From Lycorma delicatula (lineage: Eukaryota; Arthropoda; Insecta; Hemiptera; Fulgoridae), in contig NC_134460.1 of NCBI RefSeq assembly GCF_047948215.1, positions 127,084,324 through 127,148,323 of the forward strand: a DNA stretch of 64,000 bases, read 5' to 3'. The notes beneath the pieces were generated by a model. The model was not told where the DNA came from and did no database searches. It saw only the letters and a list, made by a program, of their open reading frames with translations. Both the position numbers and the translations under genes were made by a program. Below, piece by piece: positions 49,624 to 61,900 of the stretch; the first letter of the stretch is position 1, and the number at the start of each line of letters is the position of its first letter.

Positions 49624-50738
49624 CGAATGATGGTATAAAATTTTAATATTTGTAGATCTTAATTTTTAATATACTTCAAAAAATAGGAGATTTTTAATTC
49701 GATTCTAGTGTATTTTTTATTTATTTTAGGCCTTACTTATTACAAAATGCACCGTCTTTTATAATTATTTTTTATAGTTTTGTTTTTTAGAGAAAATAAT
49801 TTCGATGTTTCTATAATTATTTTAATACAATTTAAGTTTCTATAAGATTACTGAAATGTAAAATTATTTTTAAAAGAATAATTAAACGGCCTACAAAGGA
49901 AATCTCCAGATATATATATTTCTTTTGCCATAATTGATACTAGAACAACATACCGTACAGTCAAATGTCATCATGATATTAAAATTATTTTAAACTGAAA
50001 CCTCAAGAAAGTTTTTATGAATAATTAATTATCTAAATGTAAAAAATAAGTTAAAAAACAAACTTTGACTTTATATTTAAATATATGTTAACATATAAAA
50101 TCATGGTAAAAAAATATACATTGCCGCTATACTCCAGAGAGACCTAACTCATATTCAGTTAAGCTTCTTTAAATCGTTTCTTGGCATTTTGTTTTTTGTT
50201 TTTATCTACTCTCAGATTTCTTGCATTATGTATTCCTTTCTAATATCTTTTTTTTACATAAATGAGTTGCATTTTTTTAAGTCTGCCAATAAATGAGAAA
50301 AAAAAAGATAAATAAAACGTACGATCTATAAATATTTATTTTTATGCTTCTGATAAAAAAAAAACATATATTTATGGTTATGAATGATTTTTACGCGTGT
50401 TCATAGTTTTATTATTACAACAACCATATAATAGAGCTTGTTTTTTTTTTCATTTTAACCAAAAATAAATTATTCAAATTTTGTTTAAGGAAATAATTTT
50501 ATCTAATATCTGCATTGAAAAAATTAGTTCATACTCCCTTACAATTTAAGATGCTAAACCAATTTACGTGAAATTAAATGTCAAGATATTCTTATTACTC
50601 GTAAAAATTTAGATGAGAATAAACACATAGATGAACAGGAGTTCTATGTGGCTGACTGAAGTTGGTACTGCGACAGGACGTTGTAGGCAGTATGAAGCCA
50701 GTCGTCAATCCAACAATCCATTCCATTATCTATATATA
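48131..50738. other. AT-rich non-coding region
   Basis: Holds a long TA microsatellite (49558-49621), a shorter one near 48900, and no supported gene. The open frame at 48212-48451 has AT-rich random composition and no recognised motif. Confidence 0.45.
49558..49621. repeat. AT microsatellite
   Basis: Thirty-two uninterrupted AT dinucleotides. Confidence 0.95.
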
Positions 50739-50890
50739 CTAGCTGCGGAGGGCGTGCCTACGGCACGCCTCTGCAGCTAGGCCCTCTGGGCGGTGTCTCA
50801 GAATGGGATTACTAGGTATCCAAAATTGATTACCTCTTGTGTTTAAATATTTTTTTGAATGATAAAAATTGAAATACCAAAAGTTAAATT
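50739..50890 (-). mobile_element. Element end with a long terminal hairpin, second copy
   Basis: Minus-strand relative of 34840-35000. On the minus strand it ends in the hairpin with arms around GGCGTGCCGTAGGCACGCC and closing GCAGCTAG, followed by T. It includes CACAAGAGGTAATCAATTTT. The CTAG-T end is Helitron-like. Confidence 0.5.
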
Positions 50891-50923
50891 AGAAATTTAA
50901 CTCTAGTAATTGATACTAACAAA

Positions 50924-51149
50924 TCGGGATTTTCCGCAAGTGATCGGTACGTTCCGTGCCTACTTTTTGGTCATAGTTCATTACTTTATGAAGAAAAACA
51001 ATCAAATAAATGAAACAATATATTATTAATATACATTTCGCATATGTGTCGATATATCGATGTACAATAATATAACAAGTATACACCTGATCACCCTGAG
51101 ACATATACGATTCGGGATTTTCCGCTACTGATCGGTACCTTCCGGTGCC
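50924..51149. repeat. Pair of 37 bp direct repeats
   Basis: TCGGGATTTTCCGC, TGATCGGTAC and TTCCG-TGCC occur in the same order at 50924-50960 and 51112-51149, with small differences. The spacer is AT-rich. They adjoin the hairpin-ended element and may be its subterminal repeats. Confidence 0.7.
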
Positions 51150-51160
51150 AAGCTAAGGGA

Positions 51161-51171
51161 CACACATATAT

Positions 51172-51234
<63 letters not shown>

Positions 51235-51242
51235 CACACACA
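51161..51242. repeat. Compound CA/GA microsatellite
   Basis: A short AC run, about twenty-three GA dinucleotides, then another AC run. Confidence 0.95.
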
Positions 51243-51414
51243 AAAATGCCCTTTAGTAGTGTAGGATATACAAATTCCATTCATAAAGCAATTTTCATAC
51301 TCTTCAAATTCTTTTGTCATTATCTAACCGTAAATATAATTGGGCGTTAGTCCATTGTTGCGTTTGTGTGCATAAAATGAATTGTTTTATGGTGATTCGA
51401 ACAGAGATGAGTTT

Positions 51415-52728
51415 TTTCAGAATAAAGGTAGAAACTCTACAGTCCGTGCCATCAATTTCAACAGGAGATATTTTTTAACTTTGAGATATCTCTTAACTCT
51501 GATTTACAGCAATAAATCAAAAATAAAATGAAAGAGCAGTAACTTTTACAATTTTTCCCGACAAGTGTTCAATGTGAGTGACCTTTCGTCACGCGGCACA
51601 CGTCTATCCGGTAGAAGAGTACGTCCCATATTTTAAGCAGTATGTTTGGCGTAATGTAAGCGGTAGCTGCTTTAATCGTGTGCTCAAATTGGATAGATCA
51701 GTAGGTTCAGAGGCACATACGCAAGATCTCTATAAGACTCCAAAGGAAAAAATACCACGGGGTCAGATCGAGTGACCTTGAAGGCGACCGCAAATAAACT
51801 CTGTCACTGGTTCCATGCCGATCGATCCAGTGGTTGGGGAAAACTTCATCAACCGATTCCGTAGAGAGTTTTGCCGGGAGGAGAGGCACTGTCTAACTAC
51901 CGAATAAAATTCTCTAGTCTACCTTACAGAAGAGAAAAGGGCCGTGTAAACAAATAAACAACTCCTGTTATGCTTGCTTCAACGAAAAAGAACGGCCGGT
52001 AAACTTGCCGTCGGAGTTATTGCACAGAAAATATTTAATTTTGGGGAGTCCCTTTCACTTTATAAGAGTTTATGAAGCTTTTCTCATTCCCCGATACGAA
52101 CATAATGTGTATTAAATTTTTCACTAAGATGAAATTTTGACTCCTCACTAAACACAATAAAATTAAGAAAGTCATCAACTTCGTGCTGTAACTTTTCGAT
52201 CGCGAATTAGGCAGGAACAGCATAGTCGATAGGCTTCTTAGCCTGCGACGATGTAAACGAAATGAACGCGTATGTAAGCGTTTTCTTAAAACATTCCACA
52301 CTATTATCACCGACGCTGCTAGTTCGCGATCGACCATTCTAACAAATATTTTAGGACTATTCAGGAAAGACTCCTAGAAATATTTAACATTTTCTTCAGT
52401 CATTCTTGATCATTACGCCGTACTGTTCCCTTTACACAAGGATCCGGTCGCTTAAAACCTTTACAAAACGCACGTCAAACTGTAGCTTCAGATTCGCATT
52501 TAGCAAAGAGCAAAAAACACAAAAGGCTTTCTGTTCAGGAGTCGCTATCTTCGATAGTGGCGTTATCAAGCAGAAGGATAGATAATCATCTACAACAATG
52601 CACGCAACTAAAACTGTACTTTTTGCTCTTTGATTCTAGCCAAGTCAATATTGTAAACTTCATCCAAGAGATATTATAACAAATTAAAACCCCAATGTTC
52701 TTTTATCGTACACCCCATAAAGTTTAAC
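51415..52728 (-). mobile_element. Decayed Tc1/mariner-like element (DDE_3 type), minus strand
   Basis: Same subfamily as the intronic element at 5805-6990; both start with a similar ACATTGGGG-TTTTAA block and later AGAGCAAAAA. On the minus strand it reads PEQKAFCVF, then WNVLRKRLHTRSFRLHR, LMTFLILLCLVRSQNFILVK and GNEKSFINS. Later pieces are STESVDEVFPNHWIDRHGTS, then SPSRSLDLTPWYFFLW with the third catalytic region, and DVCRVTKGHS near the end. The first catalytic Asp motif and several frames are broken. The left end is approximate. Confidence 0.85.
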
Positions 52729-52729
52729 A

Positions 52730-53148
52730 AATTGTATAGTAATTAACAGAATGTATTTTTTTATTAAAAATTAAAAATTTTTCCCACCTAGTGGTTTTTC
52801 TTTTTATGTATTCGGTGAGTATTTTCCCAGCGATCTCTACTTTTTCAGAATGGATTTTTAAAAATAATAAACTGTTTAAATTTCAGAGATAAATTTTTAC
52901 AACGCAAGCCAATGACTAAACGAGTAAATTATTTTTTTCTACAATTTTAAAATGTAATTTTATAATGAGTTTATTATTATAATAGTAAAACAAAATTGTT
53001 CTGAAGAAGCAGAAATCTGTGTCATATTACTCATCGGAGGCGCAAAAAAAGCAATAAATGAACAAATTTTTTAATTTTAATAAGTTTATATGAATATATA
53101 CGAGTTCAAAAATAAAAATCAATAGAAATAAAGTATTCTTTTCCCTTT
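52730..53148. other. AT-rich non-coding spacer
   Basis: No feature recognised. Confidence 0.4.
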
Positions 53149-53816
53149 CTTTACTTCCTTTTTACGTAGTAAACGAAGTATTGTGATCGCGAAAAATCTC
53201 GGTTTTCATATTTCAACGGAAATATCTATTTTGAACATTCTTGAATCCATTTTGACTATTTTCGGCGTGACGTCTCTATGTACTTATGTATCTCGCATAA
53301 CTCAAAAACGATTAGCCGTAGGATGTTGAAATGTTGGATTTGGGACTGTTGTAGCATCTAGTTGTGCATCTCCTCTTTTGATTGTAATCGACTGGACCAA
53401 GAGTGTCCAAAAAAGCCCAAAATCCAAACAATTTGGATTTTTTTCTTAATCTTCATCGAGAGCTTTTCAACGGTATATCATACATAAGTGGTACTTATTT
53501 TAACTGGTTCCAGAGTTTTAGCCAAATAAAAGTTTAATTAATGAAATATTTGGATTTTACAAGGGGAAGGCACATAGGTTTGAATCAGACTTTATCTCTT
53601 TTTTAATTTAAATATATTGATTTATTAATAATTATTAACCTCTGACTGTAAAAAAAATTTACGATAAATAATAATACAATAAAAAAAAAAGTATGAAAAC
53701 ATATCAGAAGTTATTAATGAAATAAAATTTGATGTACTTTTAATTAAAAAAAAAAAATGTGTATGTAGTTTAATAAGCATGCAAGGAAGTCATGTGGTGT
53801 CCACATCAGGGGTTTT
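53149..53816 (-). mobile_element. TIR repeat family, copy 5 (near full length)
   Basis: Inverted relative to copies 3 and 4. It begins TTACTTCC and ends GCAAGGAAGTCATGTGGTG then TCCACATCAGG. Internal landmarks in order are TTCGGCGTGACGTC, AAAACGATTAGCCGTAGGA, a TTTGGATT stem, AAGGGGAAGGCACATAGG and a B-box-like GGTTTGAATCAGAC. It is about 670 bp with no open reading frame. Confidence 0.85.
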
Positions 53817-54507
53817 AAAAAAAGTATTACGGCTTACACTTAATACTTTCCGGATAAAGCTTGGTGATAAAATGTTTATAGATGCCTGAACAGGTGTATA
53901 AATTATACATATGGGAAAGGATAGCTGGTATAAATCATAACGAGATATATTAAAATTTGATACTGAATTTATAACAATGAATATTTATGGCTGCCTAAAC
54001 TATGGAACGAAAGCTGTAAATTCAGTGTTATGACAAGTGAAGCAAAAGCAGTAGTAAATTAATCTGAAATGATTCAGGTGGCTGCCAAAAAATAGGCTGG
54101 CAGCTTATGAATGAAACCTTTCAGAGGTGAAAAGAAGGTAACCGAGCGAGGAGTATGAGCACTACTAGATATGAACAGTACCACTGTTCTGGTAACAAGC
54201 TGTTCAAAATGCACTATAATACTGCTTAAGCACTCTTTAAACTTTTTTTAAAGTTATAGACAGCTGTTTCTATTGTTAGTAATTATGTATAAATAAAAAA
54301 AAGAAGATATTATTACCTTAAATTAACAACAGATTGTTTATAATAGGGCGGTATCTAGCGCCATTCTGAATAGCCTCAAAACGTTTTAATGATTTCTTTT
54401 TCTTAATAAGATTTCAATTCATCATTCACACATTTATTTATTTATTCATCGGTACACAAAAGAAACGAAATAACTTACAATGTACCTAATATGGAAATGG
54501 AAATTTT
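53817..54507. other. Non-coding spacer
   Basis: Somewhat less AT-rich near 54000-54240, but no protein motif or repeat partner is seen. Confidence 0.4.
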
Positions 54508-54604
54508 GTAGCGTATGAAAAATGCCATGCCTGACCGGGATTCGAATCCGGGACCTCCTGATGAAAGGCCGAGACGCTACCACTCCGCCACGGAGTACGG
54601 CATA
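54508..54604 (-). repeat. tRNA-Glu-like SINE head, type 1
   Basis: On the minus strand: CTCCGTGGCGGAGTGGTAGC (A-box region), TCGGCCTTTCATCAGGAGG and a perfect T-arm CCGGGATTCGAATCCCGG read on either strand, then GTCAGGCATGGCATTTTTC. The acceptor ends do not pair, and the same tail follows the head at 41531, which identifies it as a SINE rather than a tRNA gene. Confidence 0.78.
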
Positions 54605-54977
54605 TTTCCGTTATAATATTAATAGTCTTTATCATATAAATAGTGAATGTATGCAATTATACATAAAAACCTGAACTCGATAACAAGTAATAGAAAACGG
54701 AAGTAACCAAACAATTCAAGTCCCCGACCGAAGTGCAATTTCTAAACATTTTTATATGCTTTCTTGAAATCGATTGTGTAATTTTTCAAAATTTTCGTTG
54801 AATAATGTTTTTCGTTTAACTGGACAAGGACGCCCTTCTTATTAATGTACATTAGTGATTCAATTCAATAAACGAATTATTTTGTTTATTTTAAAAAATT
54901 TTTAACTTGTAGACCAATTTGAGTCCTTTGAAATTGGGCAAACAGCTGTTGTTAGACAATTAAAATTCTACTTTTTC
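54605..54977. other. AT-rich spacer
   Basis: No feature recognised. Confidence 0.4.
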
Positions 54978-55121
54978 TGTTTAGCCTCCGGAATTTGTAA
55001 GGTATTAGTTCAGAGGATGAATGAGGATGATATGTATGAATGTAAATGAAGTGTAGTCTCGGGTCGACCCTTCCTGAGATGTGTGGTTAATTGAAACCCA
55101 ACCACCAAAGAACACCGGTAT
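54978..55121 (-). repeat. tRNA-derived SINE type 2, 5'-truncated
   Basis: Has the family body (GGTTTCAATTAACCACAC, ATTCATACATATC) but lacks the tRNA-like head. 5' truncation is common for LINE-mobilised SINEs. Confidence 0.7.
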
Positions 55122-55853
55122 ACAATATAGAACACCGGAAGACACAACGTAGTATAATAAGTTACTTAAGTTTTTATAATAGAATATTTTATTTCATGTT
55201 CCGTAATCGGAAGTATTATAATATTCCATAAATTGATGTAAAATCCCACTCACGATATACTATCATTAATATTATTTAAAAACGAATGACCATGTTTTCC
55301 TGCATTTGATTGATTTCTTAATAAATATTAAATTAAATGAATTCAGAAATTTTTGTATGAAAATTCTTAAAACTTTTAACGTAACATTTTCATATCCTAA
55401 AAAAATTTCATTTTATATTTCCAAGGTACACCCTTCGAGCTAATGTGGTGAATTAATTAAATCAATAAAAAGAACTAAAGAAAAAATAAAAAGAGTTATT
55501 TTGCCAGGAGCAAATTACAAGCAATCGAAAAATGAAGTAAATCTTTTAGAACAGAGCTGGGCAAGTTATCATAAAAAAGTTTTGAAAAGAAACCAAAAAA
55601 CATAGCTTTTTCCGCCTCACTGTATCAGTTAAATAAAAAAAAAGGGGCATTAATTTTATATACTCTAATTATACTTTCATCATTGATTTATACGATAAAT
55701 TTCTATATTATGGCTCGGTAGAGAATGAATATCGTGTTTGAACATCTCTCCCTTCACCGCCAAACGACAGGATACAACGAAATTATGCTTTTAATTTCTT
55801 CATCTTAGTTGATTAGTGTCTTATAGGTTGACAGACGGCTAGAATCCGACCAA
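55122..55853. other. AT-rich spacer
   Basis: No feature recognised. Confidence 0.4.
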
Positions 55854-56508
55854 TTTTTACTTCCTTGTACGAAGTAAAGGAAGTGTTGTGATCGCGAAAA
55901 ATTTCGGTTTTGAGATTTCAACTGAAATATTCATTTTGTCTAGTTTCGGCATGACATCTGTACGTACGTATGTATCTCACGTTACTCAAAAGATTAGCCG
56001 TAGGATGTTAAAATTTTGGATTTAGGACTGTTGTAACACAACATCTAGTTGTGAACCATCCGTTTTTATTGCAATCAACATGACAAAAAAGGCCAAAAAA
56101 TCCAAAAAATTTGGATTTTGGGCTTTTTCTTAACTGCAGTAATAAGCCCTCACTGAGAGCTTCTCAACGATGTATCATAAGTGGAATTTATTCTCATTGG
56201 TTCCAGAGTTATGCCACTTAAATTTTTAATTAATGAAATATTTGGTTTTTATAAGGGGAAGGCACATCGATTCGAATCAGAATTCATCTCTTTTTTTATA
56301 ATTTAATTTAAATATATTGGTTTATTAATTTATCAGCGTCTGATTGTAAAAAAAAAAATACGATAAATAATAATTCAATAACAATAAAGAAAAAAATATG
56401 AGAACGTATTAATGAAATAAAATTCTTTGTACTTTTCATTAAAAAAAATATGTATATGTAATTTAACAGGCGTACAAGGAAGTTATGTAGTGTCCACATC
56501 AGATTTTT
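55854..56508 (-). mobile_element. TIR repeat family, copy 6 (full length)
   Basis: Both ends are clear: ACTTCCTTGTACGAAGTAAA at the left and CGTACAAGGAAGT, then GTGTCCACATCAGATTTTT at the right. The ACTTCCTTGTACG terminus recurs inverted, as in a TIR transposon. An internal hairpin built on AAATCCAAA-TTTGGATTT lies near 56095-56125. It is about 655 bp and non-coding, so it depends on another source for movement. Confidence 0.85.
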
Positions 56509-57036
56509 ATTAAAATGACTACTACTACAGTGCATATAAAAGAGGAACCGTCGATTCAATTTATTATTATCAGGGTTAACAAAAATGAAAATAATCCAAT
56601 TATCAGAGAAAATAATTACGAAAAAATAAAATTATACAAAATATAGTCCTTAATGAACCAACTCATCATTAATTAACCCAATTCTTGAATAGGTAGAAAG
56701 TTTAAATTTGGCTATCCTAAAGAATTTTTAAGGAAAAATTAAATAAAAATTAATTTGATTAACAGTTCAACCAAAAATTTGCCCGTTTGAAGAATGGGTG
56801 CTTCAGATAATCGAATATATTAAGCAGTGTTAATATATTTTATTTTGTATATCATAAATAAATGCTGTATATTTTATCATCTTAAAAACTAATTATGTTT
56901 GTTCTGCAAGGTATTTTCTAGAAAAAAGTTGTCAAACTAAGTAGAAATAAAGAGAAAACTTCACTGCAAAGTTGTATGATAAATACAACTTTGAATATTT
57001 GTAAGGCTCCGTAGCAAATTACATTCTTTAGGTCAC

Positions 57037-57068
<32 letters not shown>

Positions 57069-57885
57069 CATTCCATTCAAACGGATACTACAATATTATT
57101 AGTATATGCATTAAGCACAATTTATAAACGATTCATATAAACAGGAATAAATAAACTAAAATTAAATAATTCATATAAAACGTTCAACGCAGTAAACCTT
57201 TTTAATTAGTATGTAAATGATTTATAATGAATTCCATAGAATTCGATAAAATTAAATCTAATTAAATTAGACAACAAAAAAAAAAAATTACCAATAATCA
57301 GTACAATAGTTCCTTATTCTAGCTCTCTCATAAAAATGTAATTAGATTTTAAAAAAAAATCATTTTTCTCTATTTCTTTTTTTTTAACAGCTTCCGAAAC
57401 CAACTACTGTATCAGAGGGTTATCAGTTTATAAATTTAATCGAAATCCGTATTATTTTTTAGTTTCCTAAATTGATTTAGTTTAATCTAATAGTATCAGA
57501 AAAAATCTGTTATCGTGTATTTTTAGGATATTTAACAGATAATTTTAAAATTGGTTGTCATTAAGACAAAATATGGAATGAAAATTAATGTTAGTTAAGA
57601 AACAAAACAATGAGTATACCCAAAAACACTCCAATGATTGTATAAACAAGAGAAGGAAGAATTGAACAAGTATCCTAAGTACGATGATAACAGAAAATTT
57701 TCAAAAGCGAAAGAAATTATTCTAATTTTTGGTAGTAGCGTTCAAGAGAATGAAATAATTACGAGGTAAGATGAAATTAGGTTTTAGGAAGCGTCATGTA
57801 AAGTGTTAAGTTTGAGAATTCTGGTGAATGTAAAACGTACACATAGAAAAAGTGGAAAATAAATGCTGGAACCGCTTAATATATT
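56509..57885. other. AT-rich non-coding stretch
   Basis: Contains an AT repeat (57039-57065) and a short possible type 2 SINE scrap near 57390-57425. No gene is supported. Confidence 0.45.
57039..57065. repeat. AT microsatellite
   Basis: About thirteen AT dinucleotides. Confidence 0.9.
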
Positions 57886-60250
57886 GACCCCGAAGGGGAA
57901 GACACAATTACCACGTGACGGATCTAATTGTCACACCACCCCCTCCGGTCCTAGCCCTTAAGGGCTTTACCGGAGGTCATCTTCAACAGGCCTCAAAACA
58001 TCTTGCAGTCTGGCCGCAGTCAAGATGCCACCGATGCAAATTCCACATGTATCATTCCCATCGGTGTTCTAAAACCTAAATGGATCCTACAAACATCACT
58101 CAAAAGTGTCAAACAAAACCATCCCGGTTGAGCTGACTACTACCTACCCGGCGGAAGGATGAGTCCAACAAGAAACCCCGTCGAATACTAAATACCTAAA
58201 CCAAAATTCAAAACGTAAAAACTAGAACAAAAACAAACTAAACAATCCCATAAAACATTAACAATAAACTAACCAAAACAACCATTAACTACAAAAACTA
58301 TTAACTAACCAAGACTGAACACTACATAAAAACCTAAAACGCAAAAGTAACCACAAAAGTACTAACCACAACTAGCACTAAGCCCTAAAACCAAAAACAC
58401 AAAACGTTAAAAATGTAAACAAGACAAAAACTAAACAGAAATAAAAAAAAATCATAATACGCTAACCAAAACAATCACCAACCACAAAAACGCTAACCAA
58501 AACACAAAACATGTGAGATAAGACCAGTAATATACCCCAACACAGAATAACTACCTACAAACAATAAATAAAATAATAACTAAGCAAATTCTAACAATAA
58601 TCCTGTGAACTTAGAATAAAAACAACAAAATATAAACCAAAACGAAATAAGACCAATCTAGAACACCGAAACCAACAACAAAACTAATAATATCAAAACA
58701 ATACTGAATACTAAAAAGAAAACATTACTATAAAACCACAAAACATAACCTACAACGACATAATCCACAAATCTACATAACAAAAATCTACATCTCAATT
58801 CAATCTGTAAGTCAATACGAATGAGGAATAACTTCCACGCACGCCTGTACGCGGCTTCCGACCGACCAGCTTCGCTACTCGCGCAAAATTCACACATCGG
58901 GGAATAACCCCAGCCTTCTTAACTGAACAATCTTCTGTAAAGTGACCCTCTACACCGCAATATGAGTATAGCTCTTTTTCTTTACAAGACTTGGCCAAAT
59001 GACCTAACCCCATTTAAAGCAACGACTCACCTGTAAGTGGTTCCTTACCTTACATGAGTGAAACTCAACGACTACTCTACCGTAATCGTCAACAAGTTCC
59101 TTCCTTTTTTTTTATCACACTGCAATATGCAGTACACAACAGCAGTATCCCTATTACCAGCCCGAAATGCAATCTTCAATTTTTCACACTAATCATCGAT
59201 AATCAAATTCACTTAAAGTTGGATTCTGATTCCAGGCCGCTTTCATAAAATCCTTCTTCCCCGATGTCACGTCGAACATTATAAATTATTATTCTGGCCC
59301 GCAAAGGCTTAGCTGAAACAAACTTAATTGAATACTAACTCATCTCCTCTATGTCTCGAATATCCTCTTCAGTTTCAGAATCATTTGCCATAAGTACACC
59401 TTACGGGTTTTCCTTTATACTGACAATCCTCAAACCATTCCTCTTTGGATAAAGTTTCTTTTCAACCTTTCCCTTGAAAATCACAGATGAAACATCAGCA
59501 GGCTTACTTATCTATCAATATCACTGTTGAGTTGAAGCGGGAGAAGTCTTCCATCTTCCAAGAAACTTCAGAAACCAATCTTGCAACCGATTTTGGCGGA
59601 GAAATCTTTTCCAGCTCACCCATCCCAGCTTTATAACCCTCTATGAACCCATGTAATTGATCATGCCGCTTTACGGTTAATAGATGCAAGAAACGTAATT
59701 TGCGCATGCAAGAAAGGGTATACCCCGCACTCTTATCCTTTACGTTCTTCGGTTTACAAAAAAACTATAAAGAACTATAAAAAACTATACGTTAAACGTG
59801 TCTATGAATTCTGACTCAACGTCATTTGAAACAAGATCAGTCAAAGCTTGCTTTGCAAAGACTGCTTTATTAATTTCTTTAACGTGACAACCTCAGCCAG
59901 CTTGGCCTTCAAGGGCGGCAACACATGTTAACCTTGATCGGCGGGTGTTAGGCCAAAAATCTCCTCTACCATTCTAGCCTCAAAAGTTACACAAACAGCT
60001 TCAACAGTCTTAACAACTTTTGCCACTTTAATTTATTTAACTCTTCCGATACCTGAAGAAGGCTCCTTTAAGGAAGACATCTTATTCGATTGCATTCCCT
60101 TAGTCCATCGTTGAGACCGACTAGAACCCGCAGTACTAAGAATCTCACAGTGAGGTGCATCACTTCCTTCTTCTACTGCCTCGATCATTTGCCACCGCAG
60201 TCCTCACATCCGCTCATGCCTGAAAATCCTTAAAACCCCAAACAGAAAAC
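57886..60250 (-). mobile_element. LINE remnant with ORF1 (gag) and 3' tail but no polymerase
   Basis: Minus strand. A gag-like ORF1 relic runs from about 60200 to 58790. It includes KHDQL-like VKRHDQLHGFIEGYKAGM, GELEKISPPKSVARLVSEVS and then CCHC zinc knuckles: GLGHLAKSC, CGVEGHFTEDC and CVNFARVAK. One Cys is Tyr, another Phe, and a frameshift splits the first knuckle, so it is dead. Such knuckles bind the element's RNA. Between the knuckles and the tail (58060-58790) lies a G/T-rich low-complexity stretch (minus strand) where endonuclease and reverse transcriptase should be. The tail 57886-58060 matches 43905-44070 and 15682-15760. It is either an internal deletion or a gag-only non-autonomous element. 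Confidence 0.72.
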
Positions 60251-60405
60251 AAACTGCAAAATAAAAATTAAAAAAATTCACAAAATTCGATCTATAAACA
60301 AAAAAAAAACAAAAAAAACAGCCAATAATAACGAATATAAACAACCCTGAAAACCAATAAAAATATACGTAAATATAAACAAAACAAAAATCAACCAATC
60401 AAATT

Positions 60406-60622
<217 letters not shown>

Positions 60623-61126
60623 AAAAGAGAGAAAAAAATAACAAAAATATTTCAAATAATCCAAATAAAAACTATCTAATAAGAGCCCACAAAATCACGT
60701 CCACACTCGTCGGAATTGCGTGTTGAACAATCATTTGATAACATTTTAGACAAGGCAAAATAGACGGAGTGAAAAATTTACAACTAATAAAAAAATGTGA
60801 ACGAGAATAGAATATAAACTTGAACGAATATATAGGATATTATCATGAGAGGAAAAAGGACTGATTAAACAATATTAGAAGGATCAGTAAAAGGTATTTA
60901 AAAAAAGATAAAAAAATATAAAAAATTACAGATAATCTAAAAGGAATGAGAGCAATTAGGAATTCAGACGTTTAACTGAAAATAAAAGAGAAACGACGGA
61001 CAAGGTGTATGGGACCTATCTCAAACCAGGTAAATTTAGGATATGACTATATATTATAAAATTTTATTGTCATATTGAAATGTCCACAGCAAGATTGTAT
61101 TATTTTTATTTTTTCTTATTTTTAAA
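60623..61126. other. AT-rich spacer
   Basis: No gene or recognised repeat. Confidence 0.4.
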
Positions 61127-61558
61127 CATGAACTAGCTCGGTTATAAGGCGTTGCGCAAAGTACAGTAAGGAGGTTTAATTTAAATAAAAGAGAAGGGAG
61201 GGGCTAGTAGATGGGTTACCCAACAAAAGTTTATTTATCTCAAAACGTTACTGTAAAGTTTGATGGTACACTACATTTTCCGTTTGTTCATCCGGAGCAC
61301 AGACAAATAAATTATTTGGCATGTCAACTCTTGAGCAAGCTGCATGAACTAGCTCGGTTATAAGGCGTTGCGCAAAGTACAGTAAGGAGGTTTAATTTAA
61401 ATAAAAGAGAAGGGAGGGGCTAGTAGATGGGTTACCCAACAAAAGTTTATTTATCTCAAAACGTTACTGTAAAGTTTGATGGTACACTACATTTTCCGTT
61501 TGTTCATCCGGAGCACAGACAAATAAATTATTTGGCATGTCAACTCTTGAGCAAGCTG
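61127..61558. repeat. 216 bp perfect tandem duplication
   Basis: Bases 61127-61342 and 61343-61558 are identical by eye, with CAT beginning each unit and again at 61559. The unit covers the extreme 3' coding end of the Helitron helicase relic and its downstream sequence on the minus strand, including a TTGCGCAA palindrome and a CTAG. Confidence 0.92.
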
Positions 61559-61900
61559 CATATAATAGGCCGTGCAAAAAAATGGATTTTCCAAGTTAAT
61601 GCCTGCCACAGAAAGTGATTGCCTCTGCGACTTGTTGATACTCATAGAGAATGCAAACCAGATGGGAAACTGCAATAGTTTGAACTCAAAAGGCATATTT
61701 GTGTCATTGAGTTTCAAGGGAATGCGAGGAAGAAATACGTCTTCTCTTGTGGTATTCCCCGTGATGATCTTGGCTTCTATTACGTTGGGAAACAAATTCT
61801 TTACGTTGGGTTCTTTTTCCGTTGCACAGTTTTGGCAGGTCGATGTTGCGTAATAAAATGGATGAAGCTCTCGTTCAGGTTTCCTACGCACGAATGACAG
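61343..61900 (-). mobile_element. Helitron helicase C-terminal relic
   Basis: The minus strand reads NLFPNVIEAKIITGNTTRED, VFLPRIPLKL, MPFEFKLLQFPIWFAFSMSI and NKSQRQSLSVAGINLENPFF, the last helicase motifs of a Helitron Rep-helicase (PIF1-like). A frameshift in a T-run then shifts the reading to HGLLYAACSRVDMPNNLFVC and APDEQTENVVYHQTLQ, the usual end of the protein. Gln-to-Arg in the normally GQS motif and the shift mark it as dead. Rep and most of the helicase are missing upstream. The 3' end would lie at lower coordinates; a CTAG at 61133-61136 followed by T on the minus strand is a candidate terminus. Confidence 0.82.

Noticed and set aside
54508..54604. A possible tRNA-Glu gene on the minus strand
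   Set aside because: The T-arm is perfect, but the acceptor ends do not pair, and the same tail follows the head at 41531, so it is a SINE.
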